Assembly: GCF_052055485.1 (NCBI RefSeq)
Contig: NZ_CP197171.1
Coordinates: 1,426,001 to 1,490,000 of the forward strand
Direction of reading: 5' to 3'
Length of the DNA: 64,000 nucleotides
Source of the DNA: Amphibacillus sp052055485
Lineage (GTDB): Bacteria > Bacillota > Bacilli > Bacillales > Amphibacillaceae
Below are positions 7,595 to 16,956 of the stretch, piece by piece. The translations under genes and the position numbers were made by a program. How positions within the stretch are numbered: the first letter of the stretch is position 1; each line of letters starts with the position of its first letter. A model generated the notes under the pieces. The model was given only the letters and a program-made list of their open reading frames with translations. It was not told the DNA's origin and did not search any database.

Positions 7595-9052
7595 ATGTTA
7601 ACAAAAGGATTTCCGAACGATTTTATGTGGGGAGGAGCAGTTGCAGCCCATCAAATCGAAGGTGCATATAACGTGGATGGTAAAGGTCTAAGTATTGCCG
7701 ATGTCATGACAGGTGGAAGTAATAGCAAGGCTCGAGAAATTACGGAGGGTATATTACCAGGTCACTATTATCCTAATCATGAGGCGATTGACTTTTATCA
7801 TCGATATAAAGAAGATATAAAATTATTTAAAGAACTTGGTCTAAAGGCTTTTCGAACATCTATTAATTGGACTAGGATTTTCCCGAATGGTGATAAAAAG
7901 GAGCCTAATGAAGAAGGATTAGCCTTCTATGATCAACTTTTTGATGAGTTATTAGCTAATAATATTGAGCCCATTATTACGCTATCTCACTTTGAAATTC
8001 CATATCATCTTTATCAAGAATATGGCGGCTTTAGAAATAAGAAATTAATTGATTTCTTCACGCATTATGCAGAAACGGTCATGAGACGCTATCGAAATAA
8101 AGTGAAGTATTGGATGACTTTCAATGAAATTAATAATCAAGCTGATGGACAGCATGATCTTCATACATGGACAAATTCAGCTGTACTTTGTAAGGATGAA
8201 GAAAACAAAGAAGAAGTGATCACGCAAGCTAGTCTATATGAATTAATAGCGAGTGCAAAAGTTGTCAAATTAGGTAAAGAGATCAATCCTGATTTCCAAA
8301 TAGGATGTATGATGGCTTATGTCCCCGTTTATCCTTATGGAAGTCATCCTGCTGATATGATGGCATCGGTTAAAGTGATGGAGCGACGATTTTTATACAG
8401 TGATATACATGTTCGTGGTGAAATTCCTGCCTATGCGTTAGCAGCATGGAAGGAGAAGGGATTTAACATTGAGTATACAGAAGCAGATTTACAAGTATTG
8501 AAAGAAGGGACAGTTGATTACATCGGTTTCAGCTATTATATGTCAGCAGCGGTTACGACACAGCCTAATATCAAAGGAGATCCTATCCCAGATTTCCCAG
8601 AGGCCAAGATGGTCCGCAATCCACATGTTAAGGCAAGTGATTGGGGGTGGCAGATTGATCCGATAGGCTTACGCTATGTGTTAAATACGGTTTATCAGCG
8701 TTATAATATCCCATTATTTATTGTAGAGAATGGGTTTGGTGCTTATGATAAACAGGATGAAAATGGAAAAGTTGTTGATGATTATCGAATTGAATATTTA
8801 ACAAAGCACATAGAACAAATGCAACTAGCTGTAGTTGAAGATGGTGTTGATTTAATTGGGTACACACCGTGGGGAGTGATCGATATCATAAGCTTTGGAA
8901 CGGGTGAAATGGAGAAACGATATGGGTTTATCTATGTTGATAAGGACAACCAAGGTAATGGAACCTTAGCAAGATCAAAGAAAAAGTCATTTGGCTGGTA
9001 TCAGCGTGTAATTGAGAGCAATGGTACAGAACTTTCGAATAGAGACGAATGA
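7595..9052 (+). CDS. GH1 (6-phospho-)beta-glucosidase
   Basis: A 485-residue TIM-barrel glycosidase without a signal peptide. FMWGGAVAAHQIEGA starts the GH1 fold; TFNEIN supplies the acid/base Glu178 and IVENGFG the nucleophile Glu378. The C-terminal IISFGTGEMEKRYGFIYVD followed by ARSKKKSFGWYQ matches the loop (Ser, Lys, Tyr) that holds the 6-phosphate in BglA/LacG-type enzymes. A phospho-disaccharide is therefore the expected substrate although the operon encodes an ABC importer, not a PTS. The ROK kinase at the operon end could supply the phosphate. GGAGGGG lies before the ATG. The exact glycoside is unknown. Confidence 0.88.
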   Translation: MLTKGFPNDFMWGGAVAAHQIEGAYNVDGKGLSIADVMTGGSNSKAREITEGILPGHYYPNHEAIDFYHRYKEDIKLFKELGLKAFRTSINWTRIFPNGDKKEPNEEGLAFYDQLFDELLANNIEPIITLSHFEIPYHLYQEYGGFRNKKLIDFFTHYAETVMRRYRNKVKYWMTFNEINNQADGQHDLHTWTNSAVLCKDEENKEEVITQASLYELIASAKVVKLGKEINPDFQIGCMMAYVPVYPYGSHPADMMASVKVMERRFLYSDIHVRGEIPAYALAAWKEKGFNIEYTEADLQVLKEGTVDYIGFSYYMSAAVTTQPNIKGDPIPDFPEAKMVRNPHVKASDWGWQIDPIGLRYVLNTVYQRYNIPLFIVENGFGAYDKQDENGKVVDDYRIEYLTKHIEQMQLAVVEDGVDLIGYTPWGVIDIISFGTGEMEKRYGFIYVDKDNQGNGTLARSKKKSFGWYQRVIESNGTELSNRDE

Positions 9053-9089
9053 TAAGAGATAGAAAGGAATGATTTTGTTGGAGGAACAA

Positions 9090-10076
9090 ATGAAATTGGC
9101 AACAGCAGGAGTCGATTCAAATAAAAAGAAAAAGCGTGTGGCTAAACCCCCTCTAGGTAAAAGAATAAAAAACTGGTGGAAGGATTTTTTCCGACAGTGG
9201 GAATTACAATCAATGGTTTGGCCAGGTATCATATTTATGATTATCTTTAATTTTATTCCGATCTATGGTCTAACCATTGCCTTTAGACAATATACCGTTA
9301 TTGATAATTTTGATACAGCCCCCTGGGTAGGACTTGATAATTTCCGAATCATTCTCAATGATCGTTTTTTCTGGGAATCTATCGTTAATACATTAGGAAT
9401 TAGCTTTTTAAAATTAGGGATTGGTTTTATTGTTCCGATTATTCTAGCTGTACTAATCTTTGAATTACGCCAAGGTCCATTTAAGCGAATAGTTCAAACG
9501 ATTTCCTATATGCCGCATTTCTTGTCTTGGATAGTTCTAGGTGGGATGTTGATCAGTTGGTTATCAACAACAGGCTTACTGAATTCAATTTTAGCTGGAC
9601 TTGGATTTACGATTAGTAATCAAAATTACCTGCTTAGTGCTCAAAACTATTGGTGGATAGCGGTTTTATCTGATGTGTGGAAAAGTGCCGGATGGGGAAC
9701 GATTCTTTATTTAGCAACGATCTCAAAGATAGACCCAAGTTACTATGAAGCAGCTAAAATTGATGGGGCGTCTCGAATAAAGCAAATAACAAAAATTACT
9801 GTCCCGATGATGAAACATATTATTAGTCTAAATCTTATTTTAACTATTAGTGGATTATTAGGTTCAAATTTAGATCAAACCCTTGTATTAATGAATCCAC
9901 AAAACCAGGCGCGTGCTGAGGTTATTGATTCATATGTGTACCGGATGGGGATGACTCAAGGTGATTTTTCATATGCGACAGCAGTCGGTCTAGGTGTTTC
10001 GATTGTCTCCGTAATACTTCTGGTTACATCTAACATGATAATTAAACGTCTAAATGACAACACGTCTGTTCTTTAG
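9090..10076 (+). CDS. ABC sugar transporter permease, LplB type
   Basis: A 328-residue inner-membrane protein with six predicted spans after a basic N-terminus (KKKKRVAKPPLGKRIKNWWK). The EAA loop reads YYEAAKIDGASRIKQITKITVP. It belongs to the polysaccharide-uptake branch (LplB/YteP). I chose the ATG at 9090 because GGAGG lies five bases before it; the in-frame ATG at 9069 has its purine run too close. It pairs with the next gene as the permease heterodimer. No ATP-binding protein is encoded nearby, as is usual for this family, which shares MsmX-type ATPases. Confidence 0.9.
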   Translation: MKLATAGVDSNKKKKRVAKPPLGKRIKNWWKDFFRQWELQSMVWPGIIFMIIFNFIPIYGLTIAFRQYTVIDNFDTAPWVGLDNFRIILNDRFFWESIVNTLGISFLKLGIGFIVPIILAVLIFELRQGPFKRIVQTISYMPHFLSWIVLGGMLISWLSTTGLLNSILAGLGFTISNQNYLLSAQNYWWIAVLSDVWKSAGWGTILYLATISKIDPSYYEAAKIDGASRIKQITKITVPMMKHIISLNLILTISGLLGSNLDQTLVLMNPQNQARAEVIDSYVYRMGMTQGDFSYATAVGLGVSIVSVILLVTSNMIIKRLNDNTSVL

Positions 10077-10088
10077 GAGGTAAAAGAT

Positions 10089-10973
10089 ATGAATCGAAAA
10101 GTTATGAAAAAGGATTTAGATAGTCGGATTTTTGATGCGATTAATATAGTGATCATGGTTTTATTTACGATTATCATCGTTGTTCCTTTATGGAATGTTG
10201 TTGTTTCATCTTTTGCATCTGGAAGTGCTTTAGCGAGAGGAAATTTTATTTTCTGGCCTGATGAATGGTCATTTGAAAATTATCGATCTGTCTTTAGAGA
10301 TAGTGCAATTCTAAATGCATTTCTTATTTCGGCAGCTAAGACCGTAATTGGTGTTGTCACACACGTATTCTTCTGTGCGATGATGGCTTATGGAATGAGT
10401 AAGGCTGATTTAAAAGGAAGAAAGTTATATTCAACGATGGGCATTATTACCATGTTCTTCTCGGGTGGGATGATTCCAACCTATTTGTTGATTCGGTCAC
10501 TCGGTTTATTGAATAGCTTTTGGGTCTATATTATTCCGGCACTATTAAGCTATTATGATGTGATTATCTTAATGAACTTTTTCCGTGCTGTTCCAGTTTC
10601 ATTAGAGGAATCGGCAAAAATTGACGGGGCGGGTTATTGGCGAGTGTTTTTACAAATATTCTTACCACTTTCTAAACCTGCGCTTGCAACCATTGCCCTT
10701 TTTAATGGGGTTGCTCAATGGAATGATTTTATGACAGCAAGACTCTACATTACGGATAAAGCATTGTATCCATTACAAATGAAGCTTTATGAAATTATTG
10801 TTCAATCGCAAACACAAGGCATGCAACATATCGGGAGTGCAGTTGTTGAAAGTACGACGAAGGGGGTGCAGCTCGCAACAATAGTCGTAACAACGGTGCC
10901 AATCTTAATTATCTATCCTTTACTACAGAAACATTTTATTGCAGGCATGCTTGTGGGAGCAGTTAAAGAATAA
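10089..10973 (+). CDS. ABC sugar transporter permease, LplC type
   Basis: A 294-residue protein with about six membrane spans and the EAA loop SLEESAKIDGAGYWRVFLQIFLP. It is the second permease of the LplABC-like importer, 12 bp after the first with AGGAGG in the gap. The C-terminal segment YPLLQKHFIAGMLVGAVKE is the usual end of this subfamily. It forms the membrane channel with the preceding gene product and receives oligosaccharide from the lipoprotein encoded next. Confidence 0.92.
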   Translation: MNRKVMKKDLDSRIFDAINIVIMVLFTIIIVVPLWNVVVSSFASGSALARGNFIFWPDEWSFENYRSVFRDSAILNAFLISAAKTVIGVVTHVFFCAMMAYGMSKADLKGRKLYSTMGIITMFFSGGMIPTYLLIRSLGLLNSFWVYIIPALLSYYDVIILMNFFRAVPVSLEESAKIDGAGYWRVFLQIFLPLSKPALATIALFNGVAQWNDFMTARLYITDKALYPLQMKLYEIIVQSQTQGMQHIGSAVVESTTKGVQLATIVVTTVPILIIYPLLQKHFIAGMLVGAVKE

Positions 10974-11001
10974 TATTAATTTAAATGAGAGGGAGAAAAT
11001 G

Positions 11002-12633
11002 ATGAGTAAAAAGTTCTTTAATATAACCGTTTTATTGATTGGATTAATTTTAATTTTAGCCGCTTGTGGGGGTAATGATGATGGAGCAAGCGCCGGTTCT
11101 GATGCTGGTGATGATAGCGATTTAGCTTATGAATTAGATCCAGATACACCCGCATGGGAATTGGATCAACGAGAAGAGACAACCGAATTGACATGGTATG
11201 TGAATGCCGATTGGTGGAATGATGACTGGGGGAACGATACAGTCACACAACAAATGGAGAAAGATTTAAATGTAAAAATTAACTTTATTAAAGGGGACGA
11301 TACAAATTTAAATACAATGTTTGCTAGTGAGGATATGGCTGATATAGTAACCATTTTTGATGCTAATTCACAGGTTGCAGAACAAGCTGATTCATGGGCT
11401 TATTCATTAAATGATTTAGCTGATCAATATGATCCGCATTGGTATCAAGTAGCAGCTGAGGATACGATGAATTGGTTCCAACTAGATGATGGTAAAACAT
11501 ATGGTTATCCAAACTATTCTAATTCAAGTGAAGATTATGATAATGATATGATTCCTGCTGGAACAGCGTTTTTAATTCGTAAGGATATCTATGAAGCCAT
11601 TGGTGAACCAAGCCTTGGGACACCAGAAGAATTTAGATCAGCAATGCAGTCTATTAACGAAAATTACCCAGACGTCATTCCGTTTGGCTTTAACGCACTT
11701 GAGGAAGGAACAGGATCATTAGGAGGGGCATTCCAAGACTTTCTAGGTGTGCCAATTACAACAGATGATGGCGAGTTTTATGATCGTAATTTAGATGAGG
11801 ATTATTTAACTTGGCTTCGTACCTTACGTGAAGTACGTAGTGATGGCAATATAAGTGATGATAGTTTTGCTGATGATGGAACAGCATTTGAAGAAAAAGT
11901 TAAATCTGGTCAATATGCAACTATTATGGCTGAAGGTACTGCACAAATGGGTGGTTTCTTACAAGCATGGTATTCAGAAAATCCAGATGCTCAGTATATC
12001 GCAATTGATGGACCGCAAAGTACAGTCGGTGAAGAGCCAAAATTGAATCAAAGTGGTGTATCTGGTTGGATGATTAATTACATCAGTCAATCAGCTTCAG
12101 ACCCAGCAAAAGCAATGCAAATTTTTACTTATTTGCAAAGTGAGTATGGCGGTATGTTAACCACCTATGGTATCGAAGGTGAGACATTCCAATACGACGC
12201 TGATGGTCAAATTGAATTATTACCAGAAGTACAAGAAATGAAAGATAGTAATCCTGATCAGTTTAAAGAGGAATATCGCTTAAGTGAATTTATTTTCTTC
12301 GGGCATGACAAGTATTTATTGCTAGAGAGTGAGAAAAATGCAACACCTGCCTTAACTCAATTAAGAGAATGGGGAGAAGGGAAATTATACCCTCAATTTG
12401 TCTTAGAAAATACAAATCCAGATCAAGGAACTCCAGAAGCACGTAATTTATCAGCAATTGACACAAGTTGGGAAACAACGTTGGTTAGTCTGATTCGTGC
12501 AAATTCAGATCAAGCTTTTGATGAAGCACTAGATGCTTATCGAACATTCTTAGATCAAAATGGATGGGATGAAATTGTCGAAATTCGAAATCAAAAGATA
12601 GCGGAAAATCAAGAATTACTAGGCTTAAATTAA
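11002..12633 (+). CDS. Extracellular solute-binding lipoprotein of the LplA type
   Basis: A 543-residue lipoprotein: signal sequence with lipobox LAAC (Cys22) followed by a flexible acidic linker (GGNDDGASAGSDAGDD), then a large type-1 binding fold. The length of about 540 residues suits the LplA/YtcQ group that binds longer oligosaccharides. The start is one of two adjacent ATGs (10999 or 11002); GGGAG fits 11002 better. It lies directly behind its two permease genes. Aromatic-rich segments (TWYVNADWWNDDWGND) could contribute to sugar stacking. The ligand is probably a beta-linked glucan oligosaccharide, inferred only from the GH1 and GH30 genes of the operon. Confidence 0.9.
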   Translation: MSKKFFNITVLLIGLILILAACGGNDDGASAGSDAGDDSDLAYELDPDTPAWELDQREETTELTWYVNADWWNDDWGNDTVTQQMEKDLNVKINFIKGDDTNLNTMFASEDMADIVTIFDANSQVAEQADSWAYSLNDLADQYDPHWYQVAAEDTMNWFQLDDGKTYGYPNYSNSSEDYDNDMIPAGTAFLIRKDIYEAIGEPSLGTPEEFRSAMQSINENYPDVIPFGFNALEEGTGSLGGAFQDFLGVPITTDDGEFYDRNLDEDYLTWLRTLREVRSDGNISDDSFADDGTAFEEKVKSGQYATIMAEGTAQMGGFLQAWYSENPDAQYIAIDGPQSTVGEEPKLNQSGVSGWMINYISQSASDPAKAMQIFTYLQSEYGGMLTTYGIEGETFQYDADGQIELLPEVQEMKDSNPDQFKEEYRLSEFIFFGHDKYLLLESEKNATPALTQLREWGEGKLYPQFVLENTNPDQGTPEARNLSAIDTSWETTLVSLIRANSDQAFDEALDAYRTFLDQNGWDEIVEIRNQKIAENQELLGLN

Positions 12634-12651
12634 ACATTTGAGGTGGTCGAC

Positions 12652-13278
12652 ATGCAAAAAATATTTAGTCTTAATGGCGGTGTCTATGCTGCTTTAGCAC
12701 GACTCTTTGATTTGATGGTTCTTAGCGGTCTTATGATCATGACAATGTTACCTATTGTAACGATTGGCACTGCCCTGTCGGCCGCCTATGCTGTTCAATT
12801 TGAGGAAATAGAGCGAGTAGATCGCTCTATTCCTCACACTTACTTACTTAAATTTAAAGAACTATGGTTGAAAAGTTCATTATTATTATTTATTCACACA
12901 TTGATGATTGCCATATTAGCTTTGGTGATAGGATTTGTACCTATTGGAATATTCCAATTCCCATTATTGATCTTACTAGCTGTTGTCATCCTGACAGGTC
13001 AAATGTTTTACCCTGTATTAGCAACGGGCGTGCAATCAGTGAAACGAATTATGGCATTAAGCTTTGGAATTGTACTTAAATATACAGGTATAACGGCTTT
13101 AGCATTTCTAATGTCGATTTCTATGCTACTTGTTCCTATTTTCTTGCCAAAGTTAATCTTTTTATGGTTTGTCTTGGGATGTAGTATACCCATATTTATG
13201 AACACTAAATTATTTATAAGACCATTTATTCGCTTTAACCTATTATCGGATAAGGAGGAGACAGATGAGAATTCATGA
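12652..13278 (+). CDS. YesL-like DUF624 membrane protein
   Basis: A 208-residue protein with about five membrane spans. FDLMVLSGLMIMTMLPIVTIGTALSAAY near the N-terminus is characteristic of DUF624/YesL. These proteins travel with LplABC-type importers and may assist assembly or regulation; no activity is known. AGGTGG five bases before the ATG at 12652 supports this start over the GTG at 12643. Its end overlaps the GH30 start by 14 bp, which points to translational coupling. A second member of the family lies in the GH65 operon. Confidence 0.82.
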   Translation: MQKIFSLNGGVYAALARLFDLMVLSGLMIMTMLPIVTIGTALSAAYAVQFEEIERVDRSIPHTYLLKFKELWLKSSLLLFIHTLMIAILALVIGFVPIGIFQFPLLILLAVVILTGQMFYPVLATGVQSVKRIMALSFGIVLKYTGITALAFLMSISMLLVPIFLPKLIFLWFVLGCSIPIFMNTKLFIRPFIRFNLLSDKEETDENS

Positions 13279-14593
13279 ATTTGAATCGACAAATTCAGAA
13301 GTTTTATTTACTAAGACAAAAAGTGAACCGATTGTTGATCCAATCGAGAGAATTGAGATAAATACTGATCAGAAATATCAGGAAATTGATGGGTTCGGTG
13401 CATCATTTACTGATTCAGCCGCATTTCTAATTGATAAAGTGCTAGATGATTCTGCTAAAGCAGATGTGATGACAAAACTCTTTGACCCCAAGGATGGCAT
13501 TGGATTATCAACTGTCCGGAACCCAATGGGCGCTTCAGATTATGCCCGCTTTATTTATAGTTATGATGATCAATTGGAAGGACAATTTGATCCAGAATTA
13601 AAAGACTTTTCGATTGACCATGATCGAGAAAGCATCTTACCACTTACAAAATGGGCACTACAATTGAACCCTGATTTAAAACTATTTGCCTCACCATGGA
13701 GTGCACCTGGTTGGATGAAGAATAACGGAAAGATGGTGACGGGCAAACTTTTAGAAGAGTATTATGGAACCTATGCACAATACTTTGCTAGATTCATTCA
13801 GGCTTATGCTGAAGAAGGTCTCCCAATCTATGCAGTTACACCCCAGAATGAGCCGCTTTTTGAACCGCCTCATTATCCAGGGATGGAATTGTTAGCACAT
13901 GAAGCAGTGACCTTTGTTAAAGATTACTTAAAACCAACTTTTGAAAAAGAAAGAATTGAAACAAAAATACTAGGCTATGATCATAATTGGGATCGGGTTG
14001 ATTATGGCTTTGACATCCTTGACCATGCTTATGATAGTTTTGATGGTGTTGCTTGGCATTGGTATGGTGGGCGTCCGATCAGTCAGAGTCGTGTTCAACA
14101 GGCATATCCAGACAAGGAGGTCCATTTTACTGAGGGTTCTGGCGGGGAATGGATTCCAGAATTTGAACCTGCCTTTTCAAATTTAATGCGAACAGGAATT
14201 GCCATTATGCGGAATCACTCTAAATCATTTATATTATGGAATATGGCTTTAGATGAGCATAATGGACCAACTGTTCCTGGATTTGGTAACAGTACGTGTC
14301 GTGGTTTATTAAAAATAAATCAATCAACAAAAGCATACGAGTATACACTTGATTATTATGGATTAGCTCACTTTAGCAAGTATGTGCGTCCAGGTGCACG
14401 CAGGGTTTGGTCTTCTGATCATGAAACAATTAAAAATGTTGTTTTCCAAAATGAAGATCAATCATTGGCTATCGTTTTATTCAATGATAGTGAGACGGAC
14501 ACTGCGGTCAGACTTCAACAAGTTAATCAAATTGCTGTTGATGTAACTCTAGCAGCCAAAAGTGCTAAAACTGTTGTTATAGAGTTCGATTAA
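13265..14593 (+). CDS. GH30 beta-glycosidase (glucosylceramidase / beta-1,6-glucanase family)
   Basis: A 442-residue enzyme of GH30. Motifs: QEIDGFGASFTDSAAFLI, SPWSAPGWMK, TPQNEPLFEP (acid/base Glu196), FTEGSGGEW (nucleophile Glu290) and a C-terminal beta domain from about residue 370. There is no signal peptide, so it works in the cytoplasm on imported oligosaccharides rather than on polymer. GH30 members of this kind cleave beta-1,6-glucan, gentio-oligosaccharides or glucosides. AAGGAGG precedes the ATG, which lies inside the DUF624 gene. With the GH1 and the kinase it would complete degradation to glucose and glucose-6-P. The linkage specificity is not provable from sequence. Confidence 0.88.
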   Translation: MRIHEFESTNSEVLFTKTKSEPIVDPIERIEINTDQKYQEIDGFGASFTDSAAFLIDKVLDDSAKADVMTKLFDPKDGIGLSTVRNPMGASDYARFIYSYDDQLEGQFDPELKDFSIDHDRESILPLTKWALQLNPDLKLFASPWSAPGWMKNNGKMVTGKLLEEYYGTYAQYFARFIQAYAEEGLPIYAVTPQNEPLFEPPHYPGMELLAHEAVTFVKDYLKPTFEKERIETKILGYDHNWDRVDYGFDILDHAYDSFDGVAWHWYGGRPISQSRVQQAYPDKEVHFTEGSGGEWIPEFEPAFSNLMRTGIAIMRNHSKSFILWNMALDEHNGPTVPGFGNSTCRGLLKINQSTKAYEYTLDYYGLAHFSKYVRPGARRVWSSDHETIKNVVFQNEDQSLAIVLFNDSETDTAVRLQQVNQIAVDVTLAAKSAKTVVIEFD

Positions 14594-14605
14594 GGGGATA
14601 TAGAG

Positions 14606-15508
14606 ATGAGATATTATGTAGGAATTGATATAGGTGGGACATATATTAAATATGGTCTTGTGGATGAAACAGGGAAATTGCATGATGATAACCAAATTGT
14701 AACCGTCACGAGACGAAATGAAATCATTGATAGATTAGTTGAAATCGTAATAAACTATCAAAAAAACTATCAAATAACAGGTGTAGGTGTTAGCTGTCCA
14801 GGTATTATTCGTGATGACGGGTATATGATGACAGGCGGATCCATTATGGCGTTTTACGGGATTAATCTTAAGAAAATTTTGAGTGAGCGACTAGGTTTAG
14901 AAGTAGCAGTGGAAAACGATGCAAACTGTGCGGCCTTGGCTGAAAAATGGCAGGGAGCAGGGAAAGATTATAGTAGTAGTTTAACAGTCGTAGTTGGAAC
15001 AGGAATTGGTGGTGGAATCATTATAAATGATCGGCTGTTTAGGGGTGCTCATGCTACAGCAGGTGAATTTGGTTTTATGTTAGTTGATCCAATTCAAAAT
15101 GGTGACACTCGATTGTCAACATTAAGTTTAACTGGCTCTGTGGGGTGTGGAGTTGTAGATAAATATAATGGTATAAACCAATCTGATCAGTCGGATCAGC
15201 TAAGCGGTATAGAAGTATTCAAGCAGGCAGAGCAAGGAAATACCTTGGCGTTACGTGTGATAGAAGATTTTTATGATCGATTAGCAATTGGTATATTTAA
15301 TATGGCAACTGCATTTGACCCAGAAGTCATTTTAATTGGTGGTGCGATTAGTAGTGATCAAGTATTTATGTCAACGCTAATAGACCGAGTTCGTGCTATT
15401 AAAAATGGTCATCGTGATATGTCTGCTGTCGTATTACCAGAAATAAAACCTTGTTATTATTTAAATAAAGCAGGCATTATCGGAGCAGTTTATCAATTCA
15501 TGATGTAA
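14606..15508 (+). CDS. ROK-family sugar kinase, BglK-like
   Basis: A 300-residue kinase: phosphate-binding DIGGTYIKYGL at residues 8-18, VENDANCAALAEKW with the catalytic Asp, and the second loop VVGTGIGGGIIIN. The CxCGxxGC zinc motif of ROK glucokinases and repressors is absent; instead the region reads FGFMLVDPIQNGDTR, as in the BglK beta-glucoside kinases. It may therefore phosphorylate a disaccharide at the 6' position and feed the GH1, rather than free glucose. It is the last gene of the operon, 12 bp behind the GH30 gene and followed by a strong terminator. The disaccharide-kinase role is inference. Confidence 0.85.
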   Translation: MRYYVGIDIGGTYIKYGLVDETGKLHDDNQIVTVTRRNEIIDRLVEIVINYQKNYQITGVGVSCPGIIRDDGYMMTGGSIMAFYGINLKKILSERLGLEVAVENDANCAALAEKWQGAGKDYSSSLTVVVGTGIGGGIIINDRLFRGAHATAGEFGFMLVDPIQNGDTRLSTLSLTGSVGCGVVDKYNGINQSDQSDQLSGIEVFKQAEQGNTLALRVIEDFYDRLAIGIFNMATAFDPEVILIGGAISSDQVFMSTLIDRVRAIKNGHRDMSAVVLPEIKPCYYLNKAGIIGAVYQFMM

Positions 15509-15531
15509 TAGGAATACAAGTTATCTGTGAT

Positions 15532-15570
15532 AAAGTATCTCAGAAGCATCCGTTGTTTCTGAGATACTTT
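15532..15570 (+). terminator. Terminator of the GH1-ABC-GH30-ROK operon
   Basis: A perfect 14-bp stem, AAAGTATCTCAGAA with TTCTGAGATACTTT, and an 11-base loop, followed by ATTT. It closes the operon 23 bp after the kinase stop codon. Confidence 0.85.
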
Positions 15571-15702
15571 ATTTAGAAGGTAACTTAATAGATGTGTTCA
15601 GTATCAGGTAATCAAGTAGAGATTGAACAAAATAGACACCTAGACTTGGGTGATAGACCTAAGTGTATAGGGTTAAAACTTTTTCAATCAAGAAAAATCT
15701 GT

Positions 15703-15726
15703 TATAATTATGTGAAAAGCTTTTCA
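15703..15726 (+). promoter_or_regulatory. -10 box and LacI-type operator of the second regulator gene
   Basis: TATAAT (15703-15708) is followed four bases later by the perfect palindrome TGAAAAGCTTTTCA (15713-15726). The upstream -35 is poor (TTTTCA). The same arrangement occurs twice upstream of the binding-protein gene, so the encoded LacI protein probably represses itself and the operon. Confidence 0.7.
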
Positions 15727-15764
15727 TATTTTGGGTTGGTTGTAAATGAGAGGGGGTTAAATCG

Positions 15765-16787
15765 ATGGATAATACGAAAGCTACAATGAAAGATGTTGCT
15801 GAAATGGCAGGGGTATCCTTAAGTACGGTCTCTAGAGTGCTTAATTCTCCGAATAGTGTTCGAACTGACAAACGGAAAAAAGTTCAGCAAGCCATTAAAG
15901 ACCTCAAGTACTATCCAAACGCATTAGCAAGAGGGTTAATCTATAAACGTACACACTCTATTGGTGTTTTGATTCCAGATGTATCTAATTTATTTTCTGC
16001 CGAAATGATTAGAGGAATGGAAGACGCCGCTCATGAATTAGGAAACAGCTTAATTATTTGTAATACAGATAGAAGTAGGGAACGAATGTATCAGTACTTA
16101 AAAGTTTTAAAAGAAAAGCAAGTTGATGGGATTGTTTTTACTAGTGATCCTGTTAATAAAGATTTATATGACATGTTTGACCAATTAAGACTTCCAGTCG
16201 TTCTTGCATCGACTGAATCGTTAGATTATAATTTACCTTCTGTAAAAATAAATGATGAACAAGCTAGTTATGAAGGGACAATGTACTTGTTAAATAAGGG
16301 CCATTCGAATATTGGATTTATTAGCGGCCCATCCACTGATTCAGTAGCAGGTATTCCGAGACTTATTGGTTTTAGACAAGCCATTAAGGAGAAATTGGAT
16401 ATCAATTATTCAGATAGGCAAATTGAATTTGGTACCTTTCAATTTGAAGATGGGTATGAGGCAATGAAAAGATTATACATAAAAAACCCTGAGTTAACAG
16501 CAGTATTTGCTGCGAGTGATGAAATGGCATTAGGAGCTATTTCATATTTAAATGAAAAAAATATTTCTGTACCTTTAGATGTTTCTGTATTAGGCTTTGA
16601 TAATACGAAAATTGCAATGATGAGTATTCCCAAATTAACAACTGTTTCTCAACCAATGTTTAATATTGGAGCTGTTGCCGTTCGAAAGCTAGAAGAAATA
16701 CTAAGTAAAGGAGAATTAAAGGAAAAGCGAATTTACTTAAATCATAAAATTATAGAACGAGATTCTGTTAAAGAAATGAAAAAATAG
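15765..16787 (+). CDS. LacI-family transcriptional regulator of the GH65 operon
   Basis: A 340-residue LacI/GalR protein. The HTH reads ATMKDVAEMAGVSLSTVSRVLN, the hinge ALARGLIYKRTHSIGVLIPDVSN, and the effector domain extends to ISVPLDVSVLGFDNTKIAMM and TTVSQPM. The segment resembles classic CcpA/maltose regulators in layout. Its own promoter and the long region before the binding-protein gene carry TGAAAAGCTTTTCA palindromes, which are its likely operators. AGAGGGGG precedes the ATG. The inducer would be a disaccharide or its phosphorylated form. Confidence 0.92.
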   Translation: MDNTKATMKDVAEMAGVSLSTVSRVLNSPNSVRTDKRKKVQQAIKDLKYYPNALARGLIYKRTHSIGVLIPDVSNLFSAEMIRGMEDAAHELGNSLIICNTDRSRERMYQYLKVLKEKQVDGIVFTSDPVNKDLYDMFDQLRLPVVLASTESLDYNLPSVKINDEQASYEGTMYLLNKGHSNIGFISGPSTDSVAGIPRLIGFRQAIKEKLDINYSDRQIEFGTFQFEDGYEAMKRLYIKNPELTAVFAASDEMALGAISYLNEKNISVPLDVSVLGFDNTKIAMMSIPKLTTVSQPMFNIGAVAVRKLEEILSKGELKEKRIYLNHKIIERDSVKEMKK

Positions 16788-16808
16788 AGAAATAAATATA
16801 ATTTTTTA

Positions 16809-16857
16809 TTGAAATACATCTTTTCACTTGTTATAATAATTCATGAAAAGGTTTTCA
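16809..16857 (+). promoter_or_regulatory. Main promoter and operator of the GH65/ABC operon
   Basis: TTGAAA (16809-16814), exactly 17 bases, TATAAT (16832-16837), then the palindrome TGAAAAGGTTTTCA (16844-16857) six bases on, over the expected transcription start. It is one of three copies of a TATAAT-palindrome unit in this region. Confidence 0.78.
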
Positions 16858-16931
16858 AAAATTAAAAATGTCATTCTATGTAACTATAGTTGATAATAAT
16901 AGCAAATCCTTAAAACTAAGGATTTAATTAT

Positions 16932-16956
16932 TATAATAATTTGAAAAGCTTTTCAA
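16932..16956 (+). promoter_or_regulatory. Second TATAAT-operator unit of the GH65/ABC operon
   Basis: TATAAT (16932-16937) followed by the perfect palindrome TTGAAAAGCTTTTCAA (16941-16956). The flanking TTATAATAATT matches the unit 100 bp upstream. The -35 (CTTAAA) is weak, so this may be a secondary promoter or an auxiliary operator for DNA looping. Confidence 0.6.
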
